The notes: generated from the sequence alone by a model not told the origin. Counted from the stretch's first letter, positions 23,833 to 32,565 are shown. The stretch is 37,029 nt of DNA from Opitutaceae bacterium (GCA_025360455.1 JANYCF010000186.1:1-37029); one strand, 5' to 3'. A program made the numbers and translations.

Positions 23833-25752
23833 TTACTGCGCCGTGATCGGAAGGTAATCGAAGACGGCAATGGTGCGCACGGAATTATTGTGCGAAGTCA
23901 CGGCAAAACCCACATAGAGGTTCGTGCTCATGGGCACCGTTTTAGTGCCGGCCAACGTCCAGGTGGAGCCGTTGGACGAAGCATAACTCGTGAACGTATT
24001 GCCTACGCGAACGAGTTTGAGCCAATACGGTGCCATTGATCCGGGGCCGCGAGCCAGATCCGTCATGCCGCCGAGGGTCGTCCGGCATTGCAAATTCACC
24101 CCTTGGCCCGGAGTCACGCACACGAAGGCGTTGCGTGCATTGGCGGCCAGACTTTCCCGAAACATGACGCCGGCCTTGGCCCACGGGTCGGTGTTGTCCA
24201 AGCTCGCCACCCGGGTGATCATCACTCCGTCACCGCTCCATGACTGATAAACAAACCGGAAGGCGTCGCTCCCACCCCAGATATCCGCGCCTGATGCGCT
24301 GAGGGTGGCTGTCGTGGCCCCCACGCTGCCGGAACCGGCCAGACCCACACTGCCCACATCGGCCTGTGTCCAGTTGACCGTCGCCGCCGGTGTGGTCGCG
24401 CTCACGGAATTCGAAAAGCCCGAGACCGTGGTGCCGAGGAAGGCTCGCACCCGGTAAGTGTAGGTCCTCCCATCTGGCAGTCCGGGATCCGTGTAACCCA
24501 GTATATTGGCCCCCACCGTTCCGGCCGTAAGGAAGGTCGTTCCGTCCACCGAATACTGCACTTCGAATCCGGCTTCATTTGTGGAATTATCACTCCACGC
24601 CAGTGTGATTGTTCCGCTGCCGGCTAACGCAGTCAGATTCCCCGGCGCCGCTACGGTTACCGGAGTGTTGACCGTGAGCACGGCCCCACTGCTCGTCGCC
24701 GAGCCCGCCGAATTAGTCACGACCGCGCTATAGGTGCCGGCGCTGGCGCTCGTAACACCCGTAATAGAATATGAGGCGTTCGTTGCTCCACTGATATTCA
24801 CGCCATTCATGCGCCATTGAATGATCGGTACGGGCGTACCGCTCACGACCACTGTAAATGTGACAGTGCTACCCGCCATTACCGTCTGGCTCAACGGCTG
24901 TATCGTGAATGCGGGCGGGCTATTCACCGTGAGTACGGCGCCATTGCTCGTCGCGGCACCTACCGAGTTCGTGGCCACGACGCTGTAGGTGCCGGCGTTG
25001 CCGGTGGCGACACTGGCAACCGTATAGGTCGCGTTGGTCGCGCCGCTCAGATTCACTCCGTCTTTCCGCCACTGATAGGTAGGTGCGGGGATTCCGCTGG
25101 CGGCGACCGTAAAGGACACGCTGCTGCCGGAGTTCACGTTTTGGCTCAGTGGTTGAGTCGTGATGACAGGAGCGATTACCACAGCGTTGACGGTTAAAGT
25201 GGCGGTATTGCTGGTGACAGAGCCAGAGGTGTTCGTGACCACCAAATTATAATTACCGGCATTGGCCACTTGCGCGTTGGCCATGGACAACGCGGACGTG
25301 GTCGCCCCGGCGATACTGATTCCATTGAACTTCCACTGGAAAGTGAGTGCAGGTGAACCACTGGCCGCGCCCGTGAAAGTGACAGCAGCGCCCGCCGTCA
25401 CCGTCTGGCTGATCGGTTGCGTCGTGATCACAGGCGAGGAAGACAGACTGATCGTGGCGTTATCCGAAGTTGTGGAACCAGCCACATTAGAAATCACAGC
25501 AGAGTAAGAGCCCACGTTGCTCGTCTGCATCGCGCTGATCTGATAGGTCGCGCCGGTGGCGCCAGCCATCGTGGCTCCGTCCTTATACCATTGGTAGGAG
25601 AAGGGGGCCGTGCCGGAAACATTCGCGGAAAAGGTAACGGCCTGACCGGGCGCGACGATGGCACTGGCGGCGTGGGCCGTGATTCCTGCGACGCACATTA
25701 GGCCAAAAAGAGAGCGCGCTGCCGCAGAAAAGGAGAATTTTTTAGTGAACAT
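23833..25752 (-). CDS. Exported multi-domain protein: Ig-like repeats, FN3 and a C-terminal lectin-like domain
   Basis: The internal ATG at 25752 is chosen since it starts a signal peptide (MFTKKFSFSAAARSLFGLMCV...AHAAS); the first 44 track residues look like leader. The 639 residues comprise about four Ig-like repeats with the QWYKDG/QWKFNG/QWRKDG/QWRMNG Trp motif and NVGSYSAVISN-type C-terminal strands, an FN3 domain (APGNLTALAGSGTITLAW, about 385-475), and a C-terminal domain of about 175 residues with SWSGDGVMITRVAS, AGVMFRES and YLKL-type strands resembling DUF1349/concanavalin-like sandwiches. The first Ig unit lacks its leading strand. This suggests a secreted surface or polysaccharide-binding protein. 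No PEP-CTERM or sorting signal is visible at the C-terminus (ends DYLPITAQ). Confidence 0.85.
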   Translation of the reverse strand: MFTKKFSFSAAARSLFGLMCVAGITAHAASAIVAPGQAVTFSANVSGTAPFSYQWYKDGATMAGATGATYQISAMQTSNVGSYSAVISNVAGSTTSDNATISLSSSPVITTQPISQTVTAGAAVTFTGAASGSPALTFQWKFNGISIAGATTSALSMANAQVANAGNYNLVVTNTSGSVTSNTATLTVNAVVIAPVITTQPLSQNVNSGSSVSFTVAASGIPAPTYQWRKDGVNLSGATNATYTVASVATGNAGTYSVVATNSVGAATSNGAVLTVNSPPAFTIQPLSQTVMAGSTVTFTVVVSGTPVPIIQWRMNGVNISGATNASYSITGVTSASAGTYSAVVTNSAGSATSSGAVLTVNTPVTVAAPGNLTALAGSGTITLAWSDNSTNEAGFEVQYSVDGTTFLTAGTVGANILGYTDPGLPDGRTYTYRVRAFLGTTVSGFSNSVSATTPAATVNWTQADVGSVGLAGSGSVGATTATLSASGADIWGGSDAFRFVYQSWSGDGVMITRVASLDNTDPWAKAGVMFRESLAANARNAFVCVTPGQGVNLQCRTTLGGMTDLARGPGSMAPYWLKLVRVGNTFTSYASSNGSTWTLAGTKTVPMSTNLYVGFAVTSHNNSVRTIAVFDYLPITAQ

Positions 25753-26060
25753 AGCGAAGAACGATTTGTTCGACTCGTTGACCTGAACTTTAAAACAATA
25801 GCGCGTCCTTGCCCCTAAACTTACACACGCTTTACCAAAAGCGTGGACGGACCAGAAAATCACTTTTCGGAAAATAATTTTCAACTTAACCGGAACAAAG
25901 TTGCGGAAAGAAAACCGGCGCCGATGTGGCGCGGCTCGGTCGAACCCGGTATGCCGGTGTCACTTGACGCGACCTTGACGCATGACCTACCTTGATTTTT
26001 CTCGTGCCCATAATTGCTTAATAACAGAAATCGCGCCCAGACCAAAACGATGGCTAGGAC
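25753..26060. other. Divergent intergenic region with a perfect hairpin
   Basis: Between the Ig-repeat protein (minus) and the S41 peptidase (plus). It holds one strong inverted repeat (25826-25845) and nothing else I can name; promoter boxes are not convincing by eye. Confidence 0.45.
25826..25845. promoter_or_regulatory. Perfect 8-bp inverted repeat in the leader of the Ig-repeat gene
   Basis: CACGCTTT (25826-25833), ACCA, AAAGCGTG (25838-25845). It lies 74-93 bases before the Ig-protein ATG and could be an operator or a leader hairpin. Confidence 0.45.
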
Positions 26061-27281
26061 ATGAAACGACCCTCTTCCCAATGCGTCACCCTGATGGGGC
26101 TCGCGCTCGTCTGCTTCGTTGGCGGTTGCACCTCGACGCCGACGGAGTATCGAGAGCCGCCGCCACTCGCCGCCACCGCGCGCTCGTCCTACAACTTGCG
26201 GGTGTTCGAGCGTACCTGGCAGTTGGTGAATAAAAAATACTTCGACGCCCATTTTCGCGGCGTCGACTGGCCGGCCATGCGCATCAAATATCGGCCGGAA
26301 GCTATCGCCGCACCGAATGAGGAAGCCCTCTACCAGGTGTTGAAGCGTCTGTGCGCGGAATTAAAAGAGTCGCACCTTGCGGCCATCCCGCCCCGCCGGG
26401 CGCACGAATTCAGCACGGAACATCGCGCCAGCGTTGGTTTGCGCTGGCAATTGCTCGAAGGCCAGCGGGTTGTCATCGACGTCCTGCCCGCCAGCCCGGC
26501 GGCGTCCGCGGGCGTTCGCCCGGGTTGGCTCGTGCTCTCACGCAATGACACTCCCCTCCAGGAGAAAGACACCTACATCACCAAGCTCCATCAACCCGTC
26601 ACCTATGGCTTTCTCGATGAGCATGACCAACCTCGATCTCTCACGCTGGAGCCGCAGCTGCTGAATTTTGATCGGCTGGAAGTGCGCGAACTCTCTGACG
26701 GCTATCTCTCCCTTCGCTTTGACGTCTTCAGTCACACCTCGCTCCATTGGCTGAGCGAGCAGCTCAAAGCTCATGCGACCGCTCGCGGAGTGGTGATCGA
26801 TCTGCGCAGCAATCCGGGGGGGAATATTTTGGCGCTGAACGTGGCGTTGGCAGAATTTTTTCCCAAATCGGTTGCCGCGGGACGCATGATTAAACGCAAC
26901 GGCCATGAGAGCGAAAACCATAGTCTGGCTTGGTTGTCGGCCCGCTATGCCGGCCGGGTCGTGATCCTGACCGACCACCCCACCGGCAGTGCAGCGGAAA
27001 TTTTCAGCCATGTACTGCACTATCATCACCGCGCTACAGTGATTGGCCAACCAACCGCAGGCGCGGTGATCGCGTCACGGCTTTACTCGTTGCCCGGTGG
27101 TGGGCGTTTGCAGGTGCCGGTGACAGATTACATCGGACTTGATGGTCATCGTCTCGAAGGTCGCGGCGTCACGCCTGACGTGGTGCGCCCGGCTCGCACG
27201 CTCGCCGAGTTGCGCGCGCAACAGGATCCCGATCTGGTGGCAGCGCTGGAAATATTGCAGCAAGCGCAGCCGGAGAAATGA
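26061..27281 (+). CDS. Lipoprotein S41-family peptidase with tricorn-like catalytic residues
   Basis: A 406-residue protein with a lipobox FVGGC (Cys23), so lipid-anchored in the envelope. An N-terminal helical part is followed by a PDZ-like domain (about 120-200, with PASPAASAGVRPGW) and the S41 core: DLRSNPGGN (247-255), TGSAAEIF (Ser310), GQPTAGAV. In CtpA/Prc the general base Lys lies 25 residues after the Ser; here that position is Ala335. Instead SH at 104-105 and Glu in HRLEGRGVTPD (366) match the Ser-His/Ser/Glu arrangement I recall for tricorn protease. Such enzymes cut C-terminal regions of envelope proteins. Convergent with the phosphofructokinase gene. Activity is inferred, not shown. 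Confidence 0.85.
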   Translation: MKRPSSQCVTLMGLALVCFVGGCTSTPTEYREPPPLAATARSSYNLRVFERTWQLVNKKYFDAHFRGVDWPAMRIKYRPEAIAAPNEEALYQVLKRLCAELKESHLAAIPPRRAHEFSTEHRASVGLRWQLLEGQRVVIDVLPASPAASAGVRPGWLVLSRNDTPLQEKDTYITKLHQPVTYGFLDEHDQPRSLTLEPQLLNFDRLEVRELSDGYLSLRFDVFSHTSLHWLSEQLKAHATARGVVIDLRSNPGGNILALNVALAEFFPKSVAAGRMIKRNGHESENHSLAWLSARYAGRVVILTDHPTGSAAEIFSHVLHYHHRATVIGQPTAGAVIASRLYSLPGGGRLQVPVTDYIGLDGHRLEGRGVTPDVVRPARTLAELRAQQDPDLVAALEILQQAQPEK

Positions 27282-27364
27282 AAATCAATTCGGCAATTCA
27301 TTTGGCCACAAAAAGTGCAAGGATCACAAAAACAAGCAGTGGGAGATTAAATTTCGCCCATGTA

Positions 27365-27397
27365 AGGTGGAACCCGGCCTCCGGACGGGTTCCACCT
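27365..27397. repeat. REP-like family A element
   Basis: AGGTGGAACCCG (27365-27376) and CGGGTTCCACCT (27386-27397) form a perfect 12-bp stem around the loop GCCTCCGGA. It is about 25 bases beyond the end of the convergent phosphofructokinase gene and may act as terminator. Confidence 0.7.
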
Positions 27398-27422
27398 CAA
27401 GCAAACGGAAACCGCTTTGAAC

Positions 27423-28634
27423 TTAGCGGGTTTTCTGACCGGTGCGGACGAGAATATCCTGGAACCAGCTGACGCCCGGATCGAAGTGTTTGCCGCCTTT
27501 GATGCGGGGATATTCGATAGCGCGGAGCTTATTACCCTGCTCTTCATCTTCGCCAATCAGGCCGGACTCGCCGCGCAAGGCGCAAGCGACGGCTTCATCG
27601 ACGCAGCGTTGGATGAGCGCGAGATCAGTGGTATTGGCCGGAGCGGAGCGGGCAAAATAGCCGCTCTTCTGCACGAGGACTTTCTCCGCCTTCACGAGCT
27701 TGGCGAACTGCTTGCCGAACCACGCACCGACGTTTACCTTGTCGAGCGCGACGTGGCCGAACGCATCGCGTTCCACTTTCTCGCCGCGGGATTCGATCTC
27801 GGCAATGATGGCGTCCATGCAGGCGCCTTCACTGACGAAGAGATTGAGATTACCCTGCTGATCCATGACTTTGACCAAACGGTCGGCCTCGGCCTGAAGA
27901 TTGAATTCCACTTCGGGCACATAGACGCCGTGGACGGCCCACTTCTTCGCATCCAAACCTAGTCCGGGGACAAAGGGGCTGCGATCGATCCAGGAAAAAT
28001 AATCCTTCGTGGTGGCGGCGGTGAGCCAACCGGAATGGCGACCCATGATTTCGTGGACGATCAGCATGCGGCCGCTTGCGCCCTGCTCGCTGGCGACATT
28101 CTGGAAGAAGCGCGCGCCTTGCTCGGCAGCGGTCATGGCGCCGAGACTCTGGCGGATCGGCACGATGTCGTTGTCGACCGTCTTGGGGAGACCGATGACG
28201 GAAAGATTATAGCCGTTCCGACCGAGATAAGCGGCGAGGTCGGCGGCAGCAGTGTTGGTGTCGTCACCTCCGATGGTGTGGAGCACGTTGACCTGATCCT
28301 TGACGAGTTGGTCGGCGGCGACTTTTTGCGGTTCCTGACCTTCCTTAACCAAACCGCGCTTCACGCAGTCCTTGATGTTGGTCAGTTTCACGCGGCTGTT
28401 GCCGATGGGGCTGCCACCGTAGCCGAGCAAAATATGAGCCTGTTGGCGCAACTCCGGAGTGACCTTGATCGAATCACCGAGCAAGAGACCCTTGTAACCG
28501 GAACGGTAGCAAATGATCTCGGTCTCGGGGGAGACTTCGGAATATTTTTTGATAAGACCGCCAACAGCCGCGCTCAAGCAAGGAGCGAGACCACCGGCGG
28601 TGAGGAGGGCGACTTTACGAGGATGTGTGCTCAC
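27423..28634 (-). CDS. pfp: Pyrophosphate-dependent 6-phosphofructokinase
   Basis: Converts fructose 6-phosphate and PPi to fructose 1,6-bisphosphate and Pi, reversibly, in glycolysis and gluconeogenesis. The 403-residue cytoplasmic protein has the PFK nucleotide/phosphate region GGDDTNTAAADL (122-133) and PKTVDND (150-156). In ATP-type enzymes the equivalents are GGDG and PGTIDND; Asp125 and Lys151 are the substitutions that specify PPi use. The N-terminal loop TAGGLAPCLSA and MGRHSGWL (about 210) also fit the family. Length is close to the short PPi-PFK group. The gene is monocistronic, convergent with the S41 peptidase and divergent from the propeller-protein gene. Confidence 0.93.
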   Translation of the reverse strand: MSTHPRKVALLTAGGLAPCLSAAVGGLIKKYSEVSPETEIICYRSGYKGLLLGDSIKVTPELRQQAHILLGYGGSPIGNSRVKLTNIKDCVKRGLVKEGQEPQKVAADQLVKDQVNVLHTIGGDDTNTAAADLAAYLGRNGYNLSVIGLPKTVDNDIVPIRQSLGAMTAAEQGARFFQNVASEQGASGRMLIVHEIMGRHSGWLTAATTKDYFSWIDRSPFVPGLGLDAKKWAVHGVYVPEVEFNLQAEADRLVKVMDQQGNLNLFVSEGACMDAIIAEIESRGEKVERDAFGHVALDKVNVGAWFGKQFAKLVKAEKVLVQKSGYFARSAPANTTDLALIQRCVDEAVACALRGESGLIGEDEEQGNKLRAIEYPRIKGGKHFDPGVSWFQDILVRTGQKTR

Positions 28635-29029
28635 GGTAATAGAGGGAAATGAAACCGGACTTTCCCGTTCCCCGCGTCTGAGGTCAAGAACGGGCTTGGG
28701 GGCAACGCCGGGGAGTAGCGCCTATTCTCAACCTCATAACCCCACCGATAAACCTCGATCGACACCGCCCAGGGACAACCGGAGAAGCACGAAAGGTTAT
28801 TCTGGTTGGTTCGAAGCAGCGGCTGGCGTCCCTGCCTGCCGGGTTAGGACGCACCTCCTCCGAACCACAGGCCTCCGGGCCTTTGGCTACGTCAAAACAT
28901 TCTCCATGATCCATCGGAAATAGCGAAGAGCCGTTATTCTTTAGTAATGATCGCGATGCTCTTGCGACGGGCTTTCCGCAGCTTACCAGTAAGAATGTGA
29001 TTTACCCCTCACTTCTCTGCCGCACGGCC
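28635..29029. other. 395-base divergent gap with nested inverted repeats
   Basis: No gene is supported. It contains a nested palindrome (28808-28866) and a small family A-like hairpin (28869-28882). Candidate promoter boxes for the phosphofructokinase or the propeller gene could not be fixed by eye. Confidence 0.45.
28808..28882. repeat. Nested inverted-repeat element with family A and B cores
   Basis: GGTTCG (28808-28813) pairs with CGAACC (28861-28866); inside, GCGTCC (28826-28831) pairs with GGACGC (28847-28852). The GGCGTCCCTGCC piece (28825-28836) matches family B. Next to it AGGCC-TCCG-GGCCT (28869-28882) resembles the family A loop. Confidence 0.5.
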
Positions 29030-30535
29030 ATGGCTTCGCGCCGGCCTTTGATTTGGATTTTAGTATCGCTGTTCATCTTCGCCGGTCTGTCTGCGGCCGT
29101 TACGGAAACGCCAGTCCCCGATCTCGGATTGTTTTCCGGGCACACGGATATCGACACACCCCAGCAAGCCGGCAGCGTCGCGTTCGATGCCGCGTCCGGC
29201 ACCTACACCATCGGAGGCGGTGGGGTGAACATGTGGTTCAAGCGCGATTCGTTTCACTACGTGTGGAAAAAAATCGAAGGCGATATTGCCCTCGCCGCCG
29301 ACATCGCTTTCGCCGGCCAGGGTGGCGATCCGCACCGCAAAGCCTGCCTGATGATTCGTGAAAGTCTCGCAGCTGATTCGGTCTATGCCGATGTCGCATT
29401 TCATGGCGATGGTCTCACCTCACTGCAATTTCGCGAAGTTGGCGGCGATATCACCCGCGAAGTCCAGACTTCGATCAAAGCCCCGCACCGCCTGCGCCTA
29501 GAAAAAGTCGGCGATACCCTTTATATGTCACTCGCCGGAGTCGACGGCGAACTGCAACCCTCGGGTTGCTCGGTACGATTGCCGTTCAAAGGTTCGTTTT
29601 ATATCGGCCTCGGCGTGTGTGCGCATAAGGCCGACGCGTTTGAGTCCGCCGTGTTTTCCCATGTGCAACTCACGCCTCCTTCCCAAGCCGTCACGGCGGT
29701 ACGCAGTTCACTCGAATATATCGTGGTCGCCTCGCGGGACCGACGAAGTGTTTATCATTCGAATGAGGTCATCGAAGCGCCTAACTGGACGCGCGATGGT
29801 TCCGCGCTGATCTTTAACGGCGGCGGGCGCCTCTACCGACTCCCGTTCGCAGGTGGCACGAAGCCAGCCTTGATCGACGCCGGCTTTGCCGTCGACAGCA
29901 ACAACGACCACGGCCTCTCCCCCGATGGACAAACTCTCATCGTCAGTGATCGCAGCCAAGACGGCCAAGCCCATCTCTACACCTTGCCCCTCACGGGTGG
30001 CACGCCCAAGAAAATCACGCCGCATGCACCGTCTTACTGGCTCGCGTGGTCACCCGACGGCCGGACGCTGATCTACTACGCCGAGCGCGGCGGCAAGGCC
30101 GGGCTCTACACGATGCCACTCGCCGGGGGTGAGGAAAAAATTCTCGCCGGCACGGAAGCGCAGGACAACGGCCCCGATTATTCACCCGACGGACAATGGA
30201 TTTATTTCAACTCGGCCCGCTCCGGCCACATGCAGATTTGGCGGATGCATCCGGACAGCTCAGGCTTGGAGCAGATCACCCAAGACGAATACAACAACTG
30301 GTACGCCCACCCTTCGCCCGATGGAAAATGGATCGTCTTCCTCAGTTACGCGCCCGGCATCAAAGGCCACCCGGCCGACCAGGACGTGATCCTGCGCCTC
30401 TGGCCCACTGCGGGCGGCGAGATCACGGTGTTGACCAAACTTTTCGGCGGCCAAGGCACGATCAACGCGCCTTCGTGGTCGCCCGACAGCACGAAGATTG
30501 CCTACATGCGTTATCAGCCCGCGCAGAAAAAATAA
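29030..30535 (+). CDS. Exported protein: DUF1349-like domain plus TolB-type PD40 propeller
   Basis: The ATG at 29030 (MASRRPLIWILVSLFIFAG) is preferred to the GTG at 28997 because a signal peptide follows directly; the mature protein starts near VTETPVPD. Residues about 35-225 form a beta-sandwich like the C-terminal domain of the Ig-repeat protein (MIRESLAADSVYADVAF, YIGLGVCAHK). Residues about 235-500 carry about six WD40-like PD40 blades with the SPDG signature (LSPDGQTLIVSD, SPDGRTLIYY, SPDGQWIYFNS, SPDGKWIVFL, SPDSTKIAYM), as in the TolB propeller. The protein is probably periplasmic or secreted and may bind or sense an envelope polymer. It begins a likely operon; the next gene starts 18 bases after its stop. 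Confidence 0.85.
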   Translation: MASRRPLIWILVSLFIFAGLSAAVTETPVPDLGLFSGHTDIDTPQQAGSVAFDAASGTYTIGGGGVNMWFKRDSFHYVWKKIEGDIALAADIAFAGQGGDPHRKACLMIRESLAADSVYADVAFHGDGLTSLQFREVGGDITREVQTSIKAPHRLRLEKVGDTLYMSLAGVDGELQPSGCSVRLPFKGSFYIGLGVCAHKADAFESAVFSHVQLTPPSQAVTAVRSSLEYIVVASRDRRSVYHSNEVIEAPNWTRDGSALIFNGGGRLYRLPFAGGTKPALIDAGFAVDSNNDHGLSPDGQTLIVSDRSQDGQAHLYTLPLTGGTPKKITPHAPSYWLAWSPDGRTLIYYAERGGKAGLYTMPLAGGEEKILAGTEAQDNGPDYSPDGQWIYFNSARSGHMQIWRMHPDSSGLEQITQDEYNNWYAHPSPDGKWIVFLSYAPGIKGHPADQDVILRLWPTAGGEITVLTKLFGGQGTINAPSWSPDSTKIAYMRYQPAQKK

Positions 30536-30553
30536 TTTTCGCCCGTTTGAATC

Positions 30554-31414
30554 ATGTACGCCTCTCTCAACCCTGGACTAGTCGGGATCAAAGCCAGTCT
30601 CACTGAATCCTTCATGCTCGCGCAACGCCACGGTTTCGGTGGCCTTGATGTCCAAATCAATCAGCTCCACGACGCCGTGAGCCAGAGGAGTGTAGCCGCA
30701 GTACGTGATCTCTTCACCGAACACAAGTTGCGCCCCGGCACATGGAACCTGCCCTTCAAACCCTACACGCTCACCAAAGCCAAATGGCAGGACGCCTTGG
30801 CCAAGCTCCCGCCTTTACTGGCAACGGCCCAAGCCTTGGGTGCCACTCGCGCCGGCATGTGGATTCTGCCGGGCAGTTATGATCGGAGCTATGCGCAAAA
30901 CTTCACCTTTCATGTGGAACGCTTCCAACCAGTCGCGCGCCTGCTGGCCGACTACGGCATCAGGCTTGGACTGGAATTTCTAGGACCGGAAACTTTGTGC
31001 CGGATATTCAAACATCCCTTCATCCGTTCCGTCGCTCAAACTCGCGAGCTCGCCCGGGTGATCGGATCGAATTGCGGCCAGCTGTTCGACAACTATCACT
31101 GGCACTGCGCCGGTGGCACACGGGCCGACTTGGCGGAACTGACTCGAGAGGAAATCGTCAGTGTTCATCTGAGTGATGCTCCAGCCGGAGTGGAATTAGC
31201 CAAACAGTTCACCGGGGTACGCAAACTTCCCGGGACGACCGGCGAAATCGATCTCGCTGGCTTTATGCAGGCCATGGCCGATGCCGGCTATGACGGCCCC
31301 CTCACCGCCCAGCCGTGTGAGGCCGGACTCAGTGCGTTGCCCGCCGATGAATCCGCCGCCCGCACGGCCCACGCCATTCACACCGCCATTGCCACCACGC
31401 AGTGCCCCACTTAA
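30554..31414 (+). CDS. Sugar phosphate isomerase/epimerase-like TIM-barrel protein
   Basis: A 286-residue cytoplasmic protein of the xylose-isomerase-like (AP endonuclease 2) superfamily. Signs are the repeating beta-alpha pattern, FGGLDVQ near residue 30, and metal-ligand type positions GLEFLGPE (Glu about 138), LFDNYHWH (Asp about 177, His about 179-181), VSVHLSD (His about 202) and a C-terminal AQPCEAG strand, where one usual acidic ligand may be present as Gln or as the Glu two residues later. Members isomerise or epimerise sugars and inositols. The start at 30554 is 18 bases after the propeller gene and its stop is 11 bases before the next gene, so the three are probably one transcript. 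Confidence 0.82.
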   Translation: MYASLNPGLVGIKASLTESFMLAQRHGFGGLDVQINQLHDAVSQRSVAAVRDLFTEHKLRPGTWNLPFKPYTLTKAKWQDALAKLPPLLATAQALGATRAGMWILPGSYDRSYAQNFTFHVERFQPVARLLADYGIRLGLEFLGPETLCRIFKHPFIRSVAQTRELARVIGSNCGQLFDNYHWHCAGGTRADLAELTREEIVSVHLSDAPAGVELAKQFTGVRKLPGTTGEIDLAGFMQAMADAGYDGPLTAQPCEAGLSALPADESAARTAHAIHTAIATTQCPT

Positions 31415-31425
31415 CCTTAACTCCC

Positions 31426-32565
31426 ATGCACCGTTTCCTCATCACCATCCTCCTCTCACTTTTAGTTGTCGGACCATCGTTTGCCGCCAAGGAACGTCCT
31501 GTCCTCCCACTTGGTTCACTGCTCCCTGATTTCAAACTGCCCGCAGTGGATGGGCGCGACTACAGCCCGGCCGACTTCGCCACGGCCAAAGTGTTCGTCA
31601 TCGTATTCACCTGCAATCACTGTCCCACCGCTCAGGCCTACGAGGGACGTTTGAAAAAATTGGTGACCGAGTACCAGCCGAAAGGCGTGGCGTTTCTCGC
31701 CATCAACCCCAACCACGCCGATGCCGTACGTCTCGACGAAATGGGCTACACAGATCTCGGCGACACCTTTGCCGAAATGAAAATCCGCGCCGCCCATCAG
31801 GGTTATAATTTCCCGTACGCCGATGATGGCCCGACGCAGGCCATCGCCGAAAAATTCGGCGCAATCGCCACGCCGCACGTTTTTATCTTCGACGCGACCC
31901 ACCGCCTGCGCTTCCAAGGCCGCATCGATGACTCCGAACGCGAAGACCTCATCAAGCACCGCGACACCCAAGATGCCATTGAGGCCCTGCTCGCCGGCCA
32001 TGAACCCGCGGTCACGAGCACAGCCGTGTTCGGCTGCTCGCTCAAGTGGCGCGAGAAAACCGAAGACAACCAGCGCTGGCGCGAGAAGGTCGCGAAAGAA
32101 CCCGTCGCCCTCACCCGCGTCGATGCCGCCGCCCTCCAAGAACTTCGCGCCAATGTCGGCACCGGCAAACTTCGTTTGATCAATGTCTGGGCAACGTGGT
32201 GCGGTCCGTGCGTCTCGGAGTTCGACGAGCTCATCGAGCACAACCTTCGTTTTCGTCACCGCGATTTCGAGCTGGTGACCCTCGCCGCGCAATTCCCCGA
32301 CGAAGAGCCGAAGGTTTTGAAATTTCTCCAGACGCACCAAGCCTCCACACGCAACCTGATCTTTGGTACCACCGACAAATACGCGCTGATGGCCGCGCTC
32401 GATCCCGAGTGGAAAGGCGCGTTGCCGCACACCCTCCTCATTGGCGCGGACGGAAAAATTCTCTACCGCGAAACCGGCAGCATCGATTTCCTCGCCCTGC
32501 GCCGCGTAATCTTTCCCGCCCTCAACGCCCTCGCCCCTTGGCCCGGCCTGAGTCCGACGAAGTGA
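31426..32565 (+). CDS. Exported double-thioredoxin-fold protein (redoxin plus TlpA-like)
   Basis: The ATG at 31426 (MHRFLITILLSLLVVGPSFAA) gives a clean signal peptide; the track's start at 31402 overlaps the preceding gene. The 379 residues hold two thioredoxin-like domains. The first (about 30-185) has CNHCPTA, a CxxC-type site typical of AhpC/TSA-like redoxins of this lineage, with DATHRLRFQGRIDD and a PAVTSTAVFGCSLKW tail. The second (about 235-375) has the TlpA/ResA site NVWATWCGPC (about 252-261) and ALPHTLLIGADGKILY with a cis-Pro-type Pro. It probably handles thiol-disulfide exchange in the periplasm. Last gene of the three-gene set; convergent with the DUF255 gene after only 27 bases. 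Confidence 0.88.
   Translation: MHRFLITILLSLLVVGPSFAAKERPVLPLGSLLPDFKLPAVDGRDYSPADFATAKVFVIVFTCNHCPTAQAYEGRLKKLVTEYQPKGVAFLAINPNHADAVRLDEMGYTDLGDTFAEMKIRAAHQGYNFPYADDGPTQAIAEKFGAIATPHVFIFDATHRLRFQGRIDDSEREDLIKHRDTQDAIEALLAGHEPAVTSTAVFGCSLKWREKTEDNQRWREKVAKEPVALTRVDAAALQELRANVGTGKLRLINVWATWCGPCVSEFDELIEHNLRFRHRDFELVTLAAQFPDEEPKVLKFLQTHQASTRNLIFGTTDKYALMAALDPEWKGALPHTLLIGADGKILYRETGSIDFLALRRVIFPALNALAPWPGLSPTK

Noticed and set aside
28809-28816. GGTTCGAA word resembling a tRNA T-loop
   Set aside because: No acceptor or anticodon stem could be built around it; it belongs to an inverted repeat.
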